DNA of 64,000 bases from a bacterium CG_4_9_14_3_um_filter_65_15 (lineage in GTDB: Bacteria > Krumholzibacteriota > Krumholzibacteriia > LZORAL124-64-63), in NCBI GenBank assembly GCA_002790835.1, contig PFVX01000031.1, positions 1 to 64,000 of the forward strand, written 5' to 3'. The notes beneath the pieces were generated by a model that did no database searches, was not told where the DNA came from, and saw nothing but the letters and a program-made list of their open reading frames with translations. Positions within the stretch are counted from its first letter, which is position 1. The number at the start of each line of letters is the position of its first letter. Both the position numbers and the translations under genes were made by a program. Of this stretch, positions 7,738 to 14,955 are shown piece after piece.

Positions 7738-8079
7738 CTACGCTTCCAATCCCAATTTCATGATTCCGGCCCGAAAACCCGAATCATACAGACCCGTCAC
7801 CGCCACCTTGTCCCGACCCATGGCTTCCCCCAGGCGGGAACTGTCCAGCGGCAGGGTCAAAACCTTCACCCCGGGCCACCCGTCCACCTGTCGTCGCTGG
7901 GAAGGGCCCATGTCCCGGGCCACCATCACCAGCGCGTCGCTGCGACGATGGGCCATGCGCTCCACGGCGCTGAATCCCACCTCGAGCTTGCCGGCCCGGC
8001 GAGCCAGGCCCAGCAGTTTCAGCACTTCGGCCGCAGGGTCGGACCCCGTGGCGCCATCATGCGGATCGCCGGCAGTCAT
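7738..8079 (-). CDS. L7Ae-family RNA-binding protein (YlxQ-like)
   Basis: A 113-aa protein between nusA and infB. The core LKLLGLARRAGKLEVGFSAVERM followed by DALVMVARDMG matches the L7Ae/YlxQ fold; the family binds kink-turn RNAs, and bacterial members have no settled cellular role. An N-terminal extension of about 18 residues is unlike short homologues. Its start overlaps the nusA stop by one base. In many bacteria nusA is followed by ylxR (DUF448) and then ylxQ; here no ylxR is present. Confidence 0.85.
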   Translation of the reverse strand: MTAGDPHDGATGSDPAAEVLKLLGLARRAGKLEVGFSAVERMAHRRSDALVMVARDMGPSQRRQVDGWPGVKVLTLPLDSSRLGEAMGRDKVAVTGLYDSGFRAGIMKLGLEA

Positions 8080-9608
8080 CAGGCCTCGGGCTCCTTCGGC
8101 TCATCAGACTCATCGGACTCTTCCGAATCTTCAATCTCTTCGGCAGCCGCTTCGTCCGCAGCTTCCGGTTCGGCTTCGGCATCCTCGGTCGGGAGATCCT
8201 TGAACAGTTCCCCTTCCTCGGGGGCTTCCACATTGTGTTCGGTGAGCTCCACGTCCTCCTCGGCGACCGGCTCGTCCATGGCCGATTCATCGAACAGGGG
8301 CAGCTCCTCTTCGGCCTGCTGCGCCAGTTCCTCTCCGACCGCATTCTCGATCATGCGGTTCAACTCGTTGAGGGTCACCGCGGCGGTGGCGCGCAGACCC
8401 TCGGCCTGCTCGGCGTCCATCCCCTCGATGCCCTCGAGCCGCTCCGGATTGGCGCGGGCCAGGTCCTCGATGCTGAGGATGCCCACGGCCTCCAGGAGCA
8501 CGAGCAGTTCGTCGGTCACGCCCTCCATCTCGCCCAGCTTCATGGACATCTCGTTGGTGACACGCTGGCGGGTGTTGTACTCGCGCGTGCTGACCAGATC
8601 GATCTTCCACTCGGTGAGCTTGGCGGCCAGGCGGACGTTCTTGCCCTCCTTGCCGATGGCCTTGCTCAGCTGGTCCTCGTTGACGACCACCGTGGCTTCC
8701 TTGGCGTCCCGGTTGAGGATGATGTTGTTCACGATGGCCGGACTCAGGGCGCGTCCGATGAGCAGGCTGGGTTCGGCGCTCCAGGGCACGATGTCCACCC
8801 GTTCGCCGGCCAGTTCGCGGGTCACCGCCTGCACGCGACTGCCCTTCATGCCCACGCAGGAGCCGACCGGGTCGACCCGGTCGTCGTTGCTCAGCACGGC
8901 GATCTTCGAGCGCGTGCCCGGTTCGCGGGCCACGGCCTTGATCTCGACGATGTTTTCCTGGATCTCGGGCACCTCTTGGTGGAACAGGGCCTTCAGGAAG
9001 CCCGGATGGCTCCGCGAGAGGATCACCTGGGGCCCCTTGGCGCTGTCCAGAACCTCGGTGATGAAGGCGCGCACGGTCTTGCCCTGGTGCAGCTTCTCGC
9101 CGCGGATCTGTTCGCGGTAGGGCATCAGGGCCTCGGTGCGGCCCAGGTTGACCAGCACGTTGCCGCGGTCGACCTGCTGAACCGTGCCCACGATGATCTC
9201 GTTGACCCGGTCCTTGTATTCCTCGAAGATCTGGGCGCGCTCGGCTTCCCGGACTTTCTGGACCAGGATCTGCTTGGCCACCAGGATGGCGTTGCGGCCG
9301 AACTCCTCCAGCGGCAGTTCCCAGCGCACCTCGTCCCCGATCTCCACCTCGTCCCCGAACTCGATGCGGGCTTCCTCCAGGTCGATGTCGGTATCCGGGT
9401 CGTCGACCTCCTCGACCACGGTTTTGACCTGCTCGACGACCATCTCGCCGGTTTCAGGATCAACCCGGGCGTCGATGTTGGCCTCGGTCCCCAGCTTCTT
9501 GCGCGCAGCCGACTGCAGACCCGCCTCGAGGGACTCGATGATGACGGCCTTGTCGATGTTCTTTTCCCTGGTGATCTGACTCAGGGCGTTCATGACGTTG
9601 TGATCCAT
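8079..9608 (-). CDS. nusA: transcription termination/antitermination factor NusA
   Basis: Binds RNA polymerase and modulates pausing, termination and antitermination. The 509-aa protein has the N-terminal polymerase-binding domain (REKNIDKAVIIESLEAGLQ), an S1 domain (GTVQQVDRGNVLVNLG), and two KH domains including DPVGSCVGMKGSRVQ and LSKAIGKEGKNVRLA. A helix-hairpin-helix-like stretch (LEAVGILSIEDLARANPERL) follows, then a very acidic tail of about 80 residues. The start at 9608 is preceded by AGGAGAA. It follows rimP by 36 bp in the same operon. A terminator in this operon's leader makes feedback by NusA an attractive inference. Confidence 0.97.
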   Translation of the reverse strand: MDHNVMNALSQITREKNIDKAVIIESLEAGLQSAARKKLGTEANIDARVDPETGEMVVEQVKTVVEEVDDPDTDIDLEEARIEFGDEVEIGDEVRWELPLEEFGRNAILVAKQILVQKVREAERAQIFEEYKDRVNEIIVGTVQQVDRGNVLVNLGRTEALMPYREQIRGEKLHQGKTVRAFITEVLDSAKGPQVILSRSHPGFLKALFHQEVPEIQENIVEIKAVAREPGTRSKIAVLSNDDRVDPVGSCVGMKGSRVQAVTRELAGERVDIVPWSAEPSLLIGRALSPAIVNNIILNRDAKEATVVVNEDQLSKAIGKEGKNVRLAAKLTEWKIDLVSTREYNTRQRVTNEMSMKLGEMEGVTDELLVLLEAVGILSIEDLARANPERLEGIEGMDAEQAEGLRATAAVTLNELNRMIENAVGEELAQQAEEELPLFDESAMDEPVAEEDVELTEHNVEAPEEGELFKDLPTEDAEAEPEAADEAAAEEIEDSEESDESDEPKEPEA

Positions 9609-9644
9609 GACGAGTTCTCCTGCGCTCCAGCGGGGAGCGGCGGC

Positions 9645-10280
9645 TCAGGCGTCGGAATTTCCGGACGCGTCGTCCTTCTTCCTACGGGGCCGGGCTTTCC
9701 GGCCGGCCTTCTTGTTTTTCGCGCGCTCGGCGCGGCGCTCATCCTTGCGCCGCCGGCGGTCGGCGTTGATCAGTTCCTGCGGGTCGAAATCGGCATCGAG
9801 ATTGCCTTCCAGGACCCGTCCCACCTTCACCGTGACCGGCTCGGCGTCTTCGCCCGGCGGGGTCACTTCCAGGGTGTCGCCCTCCGCTTTGGTCAGCACG
9901 CCCTTGACGCGAACGGAACGCTCACGGCCGGAAACCTTCAGGTCCACCTTCTGCCCCACCACGGCGGCAAAGTGGTCCGCGGTGCGCAGAGGCCGCCGGA
10001 TGCCGGGCGAAGAGACTTCCAGGACGTAGCGGTCATCGACCAGATCGGCCTGGTCCATGACGATGCTCACGGTACGCGAGGCTGCTGCCACCTCGCCCAG
10101 GGAGATGCCGTCGGGAGTGTCGACGGAGATGCGGATCTGCAGACGGCCACCGCCCCGGAAAATGCGCACGTCCAGCAGGGAATAGCCCTCCCGCGCCAGT
10201 TCCGGCTCCAGCAGGGCCAGGACCTTGCGTGCCAGTTGCCGGGGGTTTTCCGGTTGCCGGGGGTTTTCCTGCGCATCCAC
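9645..10280 (-). CDS. rimP: ribosome maturation factor RimP
   Basis: Needed for 30S subunit maturation. The 211-aa protein contains the RimP N-domain (LLEPELAREGYSLLDVRIFRGG, then LQIRISVDTPDGISLGEVA) and the YVLEVSSPGIRRPL motif, followed by the SH3-like C-domain and a basic tail rich in Arg and Lys. I start it at GTG 10280, with GAGAGGAAGG about 11 nt upstream; the frame runs on upstream inside recG but without homology. Residues 4-15 include a duplicated ENPRQP, caused by an 18-nt tandem repeat. First gene of rimP-nusA-L7Ae-infB, a near-universal order. Confidence 0.93.
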   Translation of the reverse strand: MDAQENPRQPENPRQLARKVLALLEPELAREGYSLLDVRIFRGGGRLQIRISVDTPDGISLGEVAAASRTVSIVMDQADLVDDRYVLEVSSPGIRRPLRTADHFAAVVGQKVDLKVSGRERSVRVKGVLTKAEGDTLEVTPPGEDAEPVTVKVGRVLEGNLDADFDPQELINADRRRRKDERRAERAKNKKAGRKARPRRKKDDASGNSDA

Positions 10281-10304
10281 CAGCGGTGAGACCTTCCTCT
10301 CAAC

Positions 10305-10328
10305 AAAAAAAGTGGGCTTTAGCCCACT
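10305..10328 (-). terminator. intrinsic terminator in the rimP leader
   Basis: Minus-strand RNA forms AGUGGGC-UAAA-GCCCACU followed by a run of U, a textbook intrinsic terminator. It ends only about 25 nt before the rimP start and lies downstream of the promoter at 10370-10398. Right after it, TGAGA-GGAAGG-TCTCA can fold so that the rimP ribosome site is in the loop. The terminator may serve recG, but because the promoter lies between recG and the hairpin it would also act on the rimP transcript. Confidence 0.85.
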
Positions 10329-10369
10329 CCTGACGATCCACCCGTTCAGGGGGATGGGGAGATGCGCGG

Positions 10370-10398
10370 AATATAGCGTTTTTCCCGTATTTTTGCAA
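10370..10398 (-). promoter_or_regulatory. sigma70-like promoter for rimP-nusA-infB
   Basis: Minus strand TTGCAA, exactly 17 bp, TATATT; five of six matches in the -10 and four of six in the -35. A start near 10363 gives a leader of about 83 nt with the terminator at 10305-10328. A run of 12 C (10409-10420) lies 10 bp upstream of the -35. Confidence 0.7.
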
Positions 10399-10419
10399 CC
10401 GGAAAGTTCCCCCCCCCCC

Positions 10420-12534
10420 CTACCCGGCCTGGAAGGGAGCAAGGCGCGCGTAGGCTTCCTGCAGGGCGAGCCGGACCGGGGCCGAGGTGGGAGCGGCCAG
10501 ATCGGGGTCCGACTCCAGCAGATTCTGGGCGTCGTCGCGGCACATCCGCACCAGTTCATTGTCGCGCAGAGGGTTGGCCAGACGGAAGCCGGGCGCCCCG
10601 TGCTGGCGGAGCCCCCAGGCGTCTCCGGGGCCGCGCAGCCGCAGGTCCTGTTCGGCCAGGGCGAAGCCGTCGGCATGGTCGGCGAAGAAGCGGATCCGCT
10701 CGAAGCTCTCCTGGCCGACGAAGCGGTCGCACAGCAGCCAGCAGGTGGAAGCGGCCTGCCCCCGGCCGATCCGGCCGCGCAGCTGGTGCAGCTGAGCCAG
10801 CCCGAACCGCTCCGGGTGGTGGATGACCATGGCCGTGGCGTTGGGGACGTCCACCCCCACCTCGATCACCGTGGTGGCCACCAGAACCCGGGTTTCCCCG
10901 TTGCGGAAGGCGGTCATGGCCGCGTCCTTCTCGTCGCCCTTCATGCGCCCGTGCAGCAGGCCCACCGGAACGTCGGGGAAAATCTCCGCCTGCAGGCGGT
11001 CGTGTTCGGCGGTGGCGGCCTTGAGGTCGGTGCCCTCGGTTTCCTCGATCACCGGATAGATGACGTAGACCTGATGACCGGCTTTCAATTCCCGGCGGCA
11101 GCCCTCCCACATCCCCTGTTCCCCCTTGGCGTCCACGCGCGTGGTGGTGATGGGGCGGCGGCCAGCCGGCAGCTCGTCGATGAGCGAAAGGTCCAGGTCG
11201 CCGTACAGGGTCAGGGCCAGGCTGCGGGGAATGGGCGTAGCGCTCATGACCAGCAAGTGGGGCAAGGGTCCCGTCCCCGCCGCGGCGCTGCGTCCCCGCT
11301 GCTGCACGCCGAAACGGTGCTGCTCGTCCACGATGGACAGCCCCAGGCGCGGCAGCAGCACGTTCTCGCCGATCACCGCGTGGGTCCCCACCAGCAGGTC
11401 GATCTCACCGGCGGCCGCTCCGCGCAGGATGGCGCGGCGCTCGGCCGCGGGGGTCGAACCGGTCAGGGTCTCCACGTTCACCTGCAGCGGCTCGGCCAGG
11501 TGTCGCAGGGTGTGCCCGTGCTGTCGGGCCAGCACTTCGGTCGGCGCCAGCAGGAGGGCCTGATGCCCCTGCTCGATGACGAAAAGGGCGGCGATGAAGG
11601 CCACCAGGGTCTTTCCCGACCCCACGTCGCCCTGCAGCAGGCGGTGCATGGCCCGGCCGGAGCGCATATCGGCCAGGATCTCCGCCAGCACCCGGCGCTG
11701 GGCACCGGTGAGGGTGAAGGGCAGGGCCTCCACCAGGCGACGGGTCAGGTCACCCGGCTTGTCCAGGCGCAGCCCGGCCTCCTTCTGCCGCGACAGACGG
11801 CGCACCGCCATGAGCACCTGGACCAGGAACAACTCCTCGTACACCAGCCGTCGCCGGGCCTGTTCCAGCACCGCGGCATCCGCGGGAAAATGGATCTGCC
11901 TCAGCGCTTCGGCGCGCCCGAGCAGCCCGCGCCGCCGCATCAGACCCGGCGGCAGGGATTCGCTCAGCCCCGGCCCGGTCCTCTCGATAGCCTGGTTGAC
12001 CAGGGCGCGCAGCCAGTGCTGACCGATACCCGCAGTCAGGCCGTAGACCGGAACCATGCGCCCGGTGTGCAGGTGGGCCGTCCCGCCATCGGCCTCCGCA
12101 TCCGCGTCGCTCCCGGGGCCGGTCAGCAGTTCGTAGTCCGGGTGAACGAGTTGCCAGCGCCCCTGGTGCCGCTGGGGCATGCCGCTGGCCATGACCCGCA
12201 GGCCGGCGCGGAAGGCCTTGAGGATGTGGGGTTGGTTGAACCAGACGCAGAACACCACACCGGTGTCGTCCCCGATGGTCACCGTCTGCAGGGAACGCCC
12301 GCCGCGGGTCCGCCGTTGCCCGCAGGTCAGCACCTCTCCCTGAACGGTGGCCTCCTTGCCGGCGGCCAGCCCGTTCATGGCCTGGCAGGAGGTGCGGTCG
12401 AAGTAGCGCCGGGGGTAATGGGCCAGCAGATCCCCCACGGTGACCACGCCCAGCCGGGCCAGCGCGCGCGCGCGAGCCGGCCCCACCGAGCGGAGGAATT
12501 GCACCTGGGTGGTCAGGTCGACGCCGGCGGTCAT
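10420..12534 (-). CDS. recG: ATP-dependent DNA helicase RecG
   Basis: Branch-migrating helicase that reverses stalled forks and processes recombination intermediates. The 704-aa protein has the N-terminal wedge/OB domain (VTVGDLLAHYPRRYFDR), the Walker A motif GDVGSGKT, the DEQHRFGVQQR helicase box characteristic of RecG, motif III SATPIPRSLALTLYGD, and the C-terminal motifs VGVDVPNATAMVIHHPERFGLAQLHQLRGRIGR. Length is normal. Transcribed alone on the minus strand, divergent from rpmB, from overlapping promoters. Its stop codon abuts a run of 12 G (coding sense). Confidence 0.97.
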   Translation of the reverse strand: MTAGVDLTTQVQFLRSVGPARARALARLGVVTVGDLLAHYPRRYFDRTSCQAMNGLAAGKEATVQGEVLTCGQRRTRGGRSLQTVTIGDDTGVVFCVWFNQPHILKAFRAGLRVMASGMPQRHQGRWQLVHPDYELLTGPGSDADAEADGGTAHLHTGRMVPVYGLTAGIGQHWLRALVNQAIERTGPGLSESLPPGLMRRRGLLGRAEALRQIHFPADAAVLEQARRRLVYEELFLVQVLMAVRRLSRQKEAGLRLDKPGDLTRRLVEALPFTLTGAQRRVLAEILADMRSGRAMHRLLQGDVGSGKTLVAFIAALFVIEQGHQALLLAPTEVLARQHGHTLRHLAEPLQVNVETLTGSTPAAERRAILRGAAAGEIDLLVGTHAVIGENVLLPRLGLSIVDEQHRFGVQQRGRSAAAGTGPLPHLLVMSATPIPRSLALTLYGDLDLSLIDELPAGRRPITTTRVDAKGEQGMWEGCRRELKAGHQVYVIYPVIEETEGTDLKAATAEHDRLQAEIFPDVPVGLLHGRMKGDEKDAAMTAFRNGETRVLVATTVIEVGVDVPNATAMVIHHPERFGLAQLHQLRGRIGRGQAASTCWLLCDRFVGQESFERIRFFADHADGFALAEQDLRLRGPGDAWGLRQHGAPGFRLANPLRDNELVRMCRDDAQNLLESDPDLAAPTSAPVRLALQEAYARLAPFQAG

Positions 12535-12623
12535 GACCCCAGCCCTTTCCCGGGCAAACCCGGATTCTCCCCATCCGGCCCAAGGTCACCGAAAGCGGGA
12601 AGTCGATCCCTGCAGAGAAAAAC

Positions 12624-12652
12624 TTGCTGTCCTGGATGGAGGATGTTAAATT
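12624..12652 (+). promoter_or_regulatory. candidate promoter for rpmB
   Basis: TTGCTG, 17-bp spacer, TAAATT on the plus strand; the start would be near 12659, about 65 nt before the rpmB ATG. Its -10 shares bases with the recG promoter -10 on the other strand. Confidence 0.5.
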
Positions 12653-12671
12653 CCGACCCTTGTGATTGCAA
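12643..12671 (-). promoter_or_regulatory. candidate promoter for recG
   Basis: Minus strand TTGCAA, 17-bp spacer, TAACAT; four matches in each hexamer. The start would be near 12636, about 100 nt before recG. It overlaps the rpmB promoter, so the two could not be occupied together. Confidence 0.45.
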
Positions 12672-12723
12672 CCCATGGGAATTGCCGGTCCGCCCGGCGC
12701 GCGACCGATCGAGGAGAATTGTC

Positions 12724-12915
12724 ATGAGCAGGAAGTGCTCCGTCTGCGATAAGGGTCCCCAGTACGGCAACCGGGTCAGCCACGCCCACAACCAGACCCG
12801 TCACCGCTGGCTTCCCAATCTGCAGAAGATCCGTTTCGAGCAGGACGGAAAGGTTCAGCGCGCCTACGTATGCACGCGCTGCATCCGCACCGGCACGGTC
12901 AAGAAGGTCGTCTGA
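12724..12915 (+). CDS. rpmB: 50S ribosomal protein L28
   Basis: A 63-aa ribosomal protein beginning MSRKCSVCDKGPQYGNRVSH. It keeps both Cys pairs (CSVC near the start and CTRC near the end), so this is the zinc-binding C-plus form of L28. The ATG at 12724 has GAGGAGAA 7 nt upstream. One of only two plus-strand genes in the window; monocistronic, not joined to rpmG. It ends 22 bp before the convergent TPR/parvulin gene. Confidence 0.97.
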   Translation: MSRKCSVCDKGPQYGNRVSHAHNQTRHRWLPNLQKIRFEQDGKVQRAYVCTRCIRTGTVKKVV

Positions 12916-12937
12916 CCCGACCGGCCTCTTCCCCTCC

Positions 12938-14380
12938 TCAGGGAATCCGCTTGAACAGGTGATACAGCCCTCCGGTCACGACCGGGGGGCTGGTTTCGTT
13001 GAGCCCCAGGGCCACGATGGCCTCCCGCAGGGGGCTTTTCATGTCTTGCGGCGTGACCCACCCGATGTCTCCTCCACGGGAGGCGGCCGACCCGCTGGAA
13101 AACCGTGCGGCCAGCGAGCCGAAATCGCGGCCCTCGGCGAGCAGGGTGACCATGCGGTCGGCGTCGCTGCGGCTGCCCAGCACCATGTGCAGCAGGTGCA
13201 CCTTGCCCGCGGCGCTGGCGCTCGCGGCGGCGGCCTCCTGGGCGTCTAACCGCAACAGCCAGTTGGTCAGATCGGGGATGTTGTCCGGATCCTGGCCCTG
13301 CAGGAGGAGAACCTGCTCACGGGCGCCGGCGAAATCCCCGTTGGATTCCTTCATCTGGGCCAGGACGATGCGGGCGTTGAGCATGGTCGGTTCCAACTCC
13401 AGGGCCTTGGTCACTTCCTGCATGCCCTCGGCCGTCTGTCCCAGCTTGCCCAGGTGGATGCCGAAGTTGAAATGGCCCACCGCATCGTCCGGCTGCTGGG
13501 CCAGGAACCGCCTGAACCACTGGCCGGCTTCGGTGTACAGCCCGGAGACTTCCAGGGTGTTGGCCAGATTGAAGACAAAACGAGGATCTGGGTCGGTTCC
13601 CTTGACCGCCCGCCGCAGATACACCAGGGCCGAATCCATGTTCTCGGAAGCGAAATAGGCCTCCCCCAAGGCGCCGTAAGTGGCCTCGCCCGGCTCCTTG
13701 GCCACGGCGCGCCGACCGAAGTCGACCCCCTGGGCGGTCTTTCCCGCCATGATGCTCAGCTGGGAGGCGGTCATCAGGTCCTCAGGCGTCTCGCCCTCCT
13801 TGGCCATGGCGGCCTGCAGGTGCCCCAGGGCCTGGTCCCACAAACCCTTGCCGGCCGCGAGGTCGCCCAGCAGGCGATGCAACCACGGTTCGTCCACGCC
13901 CTGGCGCCGGATCTGCTCCAGAAGATTGTACGCCTGGGCGGGTTTGCCCTCCTGAAGCGACAGACGGGCCAGCCCCTCCAGGATGCCCTTGTGGGTGGTG
14001 GAGATCTGCATGCCCTTTTCCCACTGGGAGCGGGCATCCTCGACCCGTCCCCTGCGCAGGAGGGACCGTCCGTACCAGTACCGGGCCTCCGGATCATCCG
14101 GCGCCACTTTCACCGCCCGGTCGCCCAGGGCGACCGCGTCGTCCAGGCGCTTTTCCTGCATGGCCATGACCGTCAGGGGCAACAGCACTTCCACCTGATC
14201 GCCCGCATCCTGCAGACATTGTTCAAGGGCGATGCGGGCGGCGGCAAATTCCCCCTTGCGATAGAGATCCTTGCCCGTCTGGCAGGGATCGTCCGCCAAC
14301 TGGGCCGGGGCGGGGCCGGCCATACCGAGCAGAATCAGGATCAACCAGGGAAGCTTTCGCCGAGTCAGGGTTGGGATCAT
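12938..14380 (-). CDS. exported TPR protein with C-terminal parvulin-like domain
   Basis: A 480-aa protein. It starts with a signal peptide (basic LTRRK, then the hydrophobic LPWLILILLGMAGPAPA), so it is exported. Residues about 30-390 form some ten tetratricopeptide repeats (for example WDQALGHLQAAMA, MDSALVYLRRAV). The last 85 residues look like a PpiC/parvulin rotamase: KVHLLHMVLGSRSDADRM, FGSLAARFSSGSAASRGGDIGW and a closing YHLFKRI. Parvulins isomerise prolyl bonds and assist outer-membrane protein folding; here TPRs precede rather than follow the usual N-terminal chaperone domain. The ATG at 14380 has GGAAAGGA upstream. Divergent from the response regulator. The physiological partner is unknown. 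Confidence 0.85.
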   Translation of the reverse strand: MIPTLTRRKLPWLILILLGMAGPAPAQLADDPCQTGKDLYRKGEFAAARIALEQCLQDAGDQVEVLLPLTVMAMQEKRLDDAVALGDRAVKVAPDDPEARYWYGRSLLRRGRVEDARSQWEKGMQISTTHKGILEGLARLSLQEGKPAQAYNLLEQIRRQGVDEPWLHRLLGDLAAGKGLWDQALGHLQAAMAKEGETPEDLMTASQLSIMAGKTAQGVDFGRRAVAKEPGEATYGALGEAYFASENMDSALVYLRRAVKGTDPDPRFVFNLANTLEVSGLYTEAGQWFRRFLAQQPDDAVGHFNFGIHLGKLGQTAEGMQEVTKALELEPTMLNARIVLAQMKESNGDFAGAREQVLLLQGQDPDNIPDLTNWLLRLDAQEAAAASASAAGKVHLLHMVLGSRSDADRMVTLLAEGRDFGSLAARFSSGSAASRGGDIGWVTPQDMKSPLREAIVALGLNETSPPVVTGGLYHLFKRIP

Positions 14381-14541
14381 CGGGGAACGGTCCTTTCCCG
14401 CCAGGAATTCAGGGTTAAAGTCCAGGGCTCTGCAGCCGAAACCGGGATATGGAACCCGCGGCCAGGCCCCAGGTTCCGAGCCCTTCGCCCCCAGGGGCCG
14501 CACCCGGAGGGAAAGCGGTCCGGAAAGGCCAAGATACGCTC

Positions 14542-14934
14542 ATGGCAAACGATGTGAAACCCAGAATCCTGATCGTCGAGGACGATCCGGACCTGCGCAC
14601 CATCCTCAGGCTGCAACTGCTCAGTCAAGGCTGGGAAGTGGTCGAGGCGGTCAACGGAGCCGAGGGCTTCGAAGTGGTCAAGCGGGATATCCCCGACTGC
14701 GTCATTCTGGATCTGATGATGCCGGTCATGGATGGGTTCGGTTTCCTGAAGCGGGCCCGCAGCCTGATGGATCTGCAAGATGTGCCCATCCTGATCCTGA
14801 CCGCCAGTGAGGACGAGCGCAACAAGCTCAAGGGCTTCCAGTACCAGGCCGATTCCTATATGAGCAAACCGTATGATCTCGAGGAGCTGACGGTCGAGGT
14901 GCAGCGCCTGCTGACCACCGAACGTCTGGTCTGA
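14542..14934 (+). CDS. single-domain response regulator (CheY-like)
   Basis: A 130-aa receiver with no output domain. The acidic pocket is Glu13-Asp14-Asp15, the phospho-acceptor is Asp57 in VILDLMMPVMDG, the switch Thr is T87 and the conserved Lys is K109 in MSKPYD; all catalytic residues are present. It should be phosphorylated by an unlinked histidine kinase and act by protein-protein contact. The start at 14542 (MANDVKPRILIVEDD) matches the family; its ribosome site (GGAAAGG) is a little distant. No kinase is adjacent. It converges with the TPR gene that ends the dcw cluster. Confidence 0.93.
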   Translation: MANDVKPRILIVEDDPDLRTILRLQLLSQGWEVVEAVNGAEGFEVVKRDIPDCVILDLMMPVMDGFGFLKRARSLMDLQDVPILILTASEDERNKLKGFQYQADSYMSKPYDLEELTVEVQRLLTTERLV

Positions 14935-14955
14935 GCCCCCGCACCTGCCGGCGGA

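Noticed and set aside
10225-12915. An 896-codon plus-strand frame that ends in the L28 sequence
   Set aside because: Only the last 63 codons (12724-12915) are a gene; the rest is antisense to recG and crosses its promoter region.
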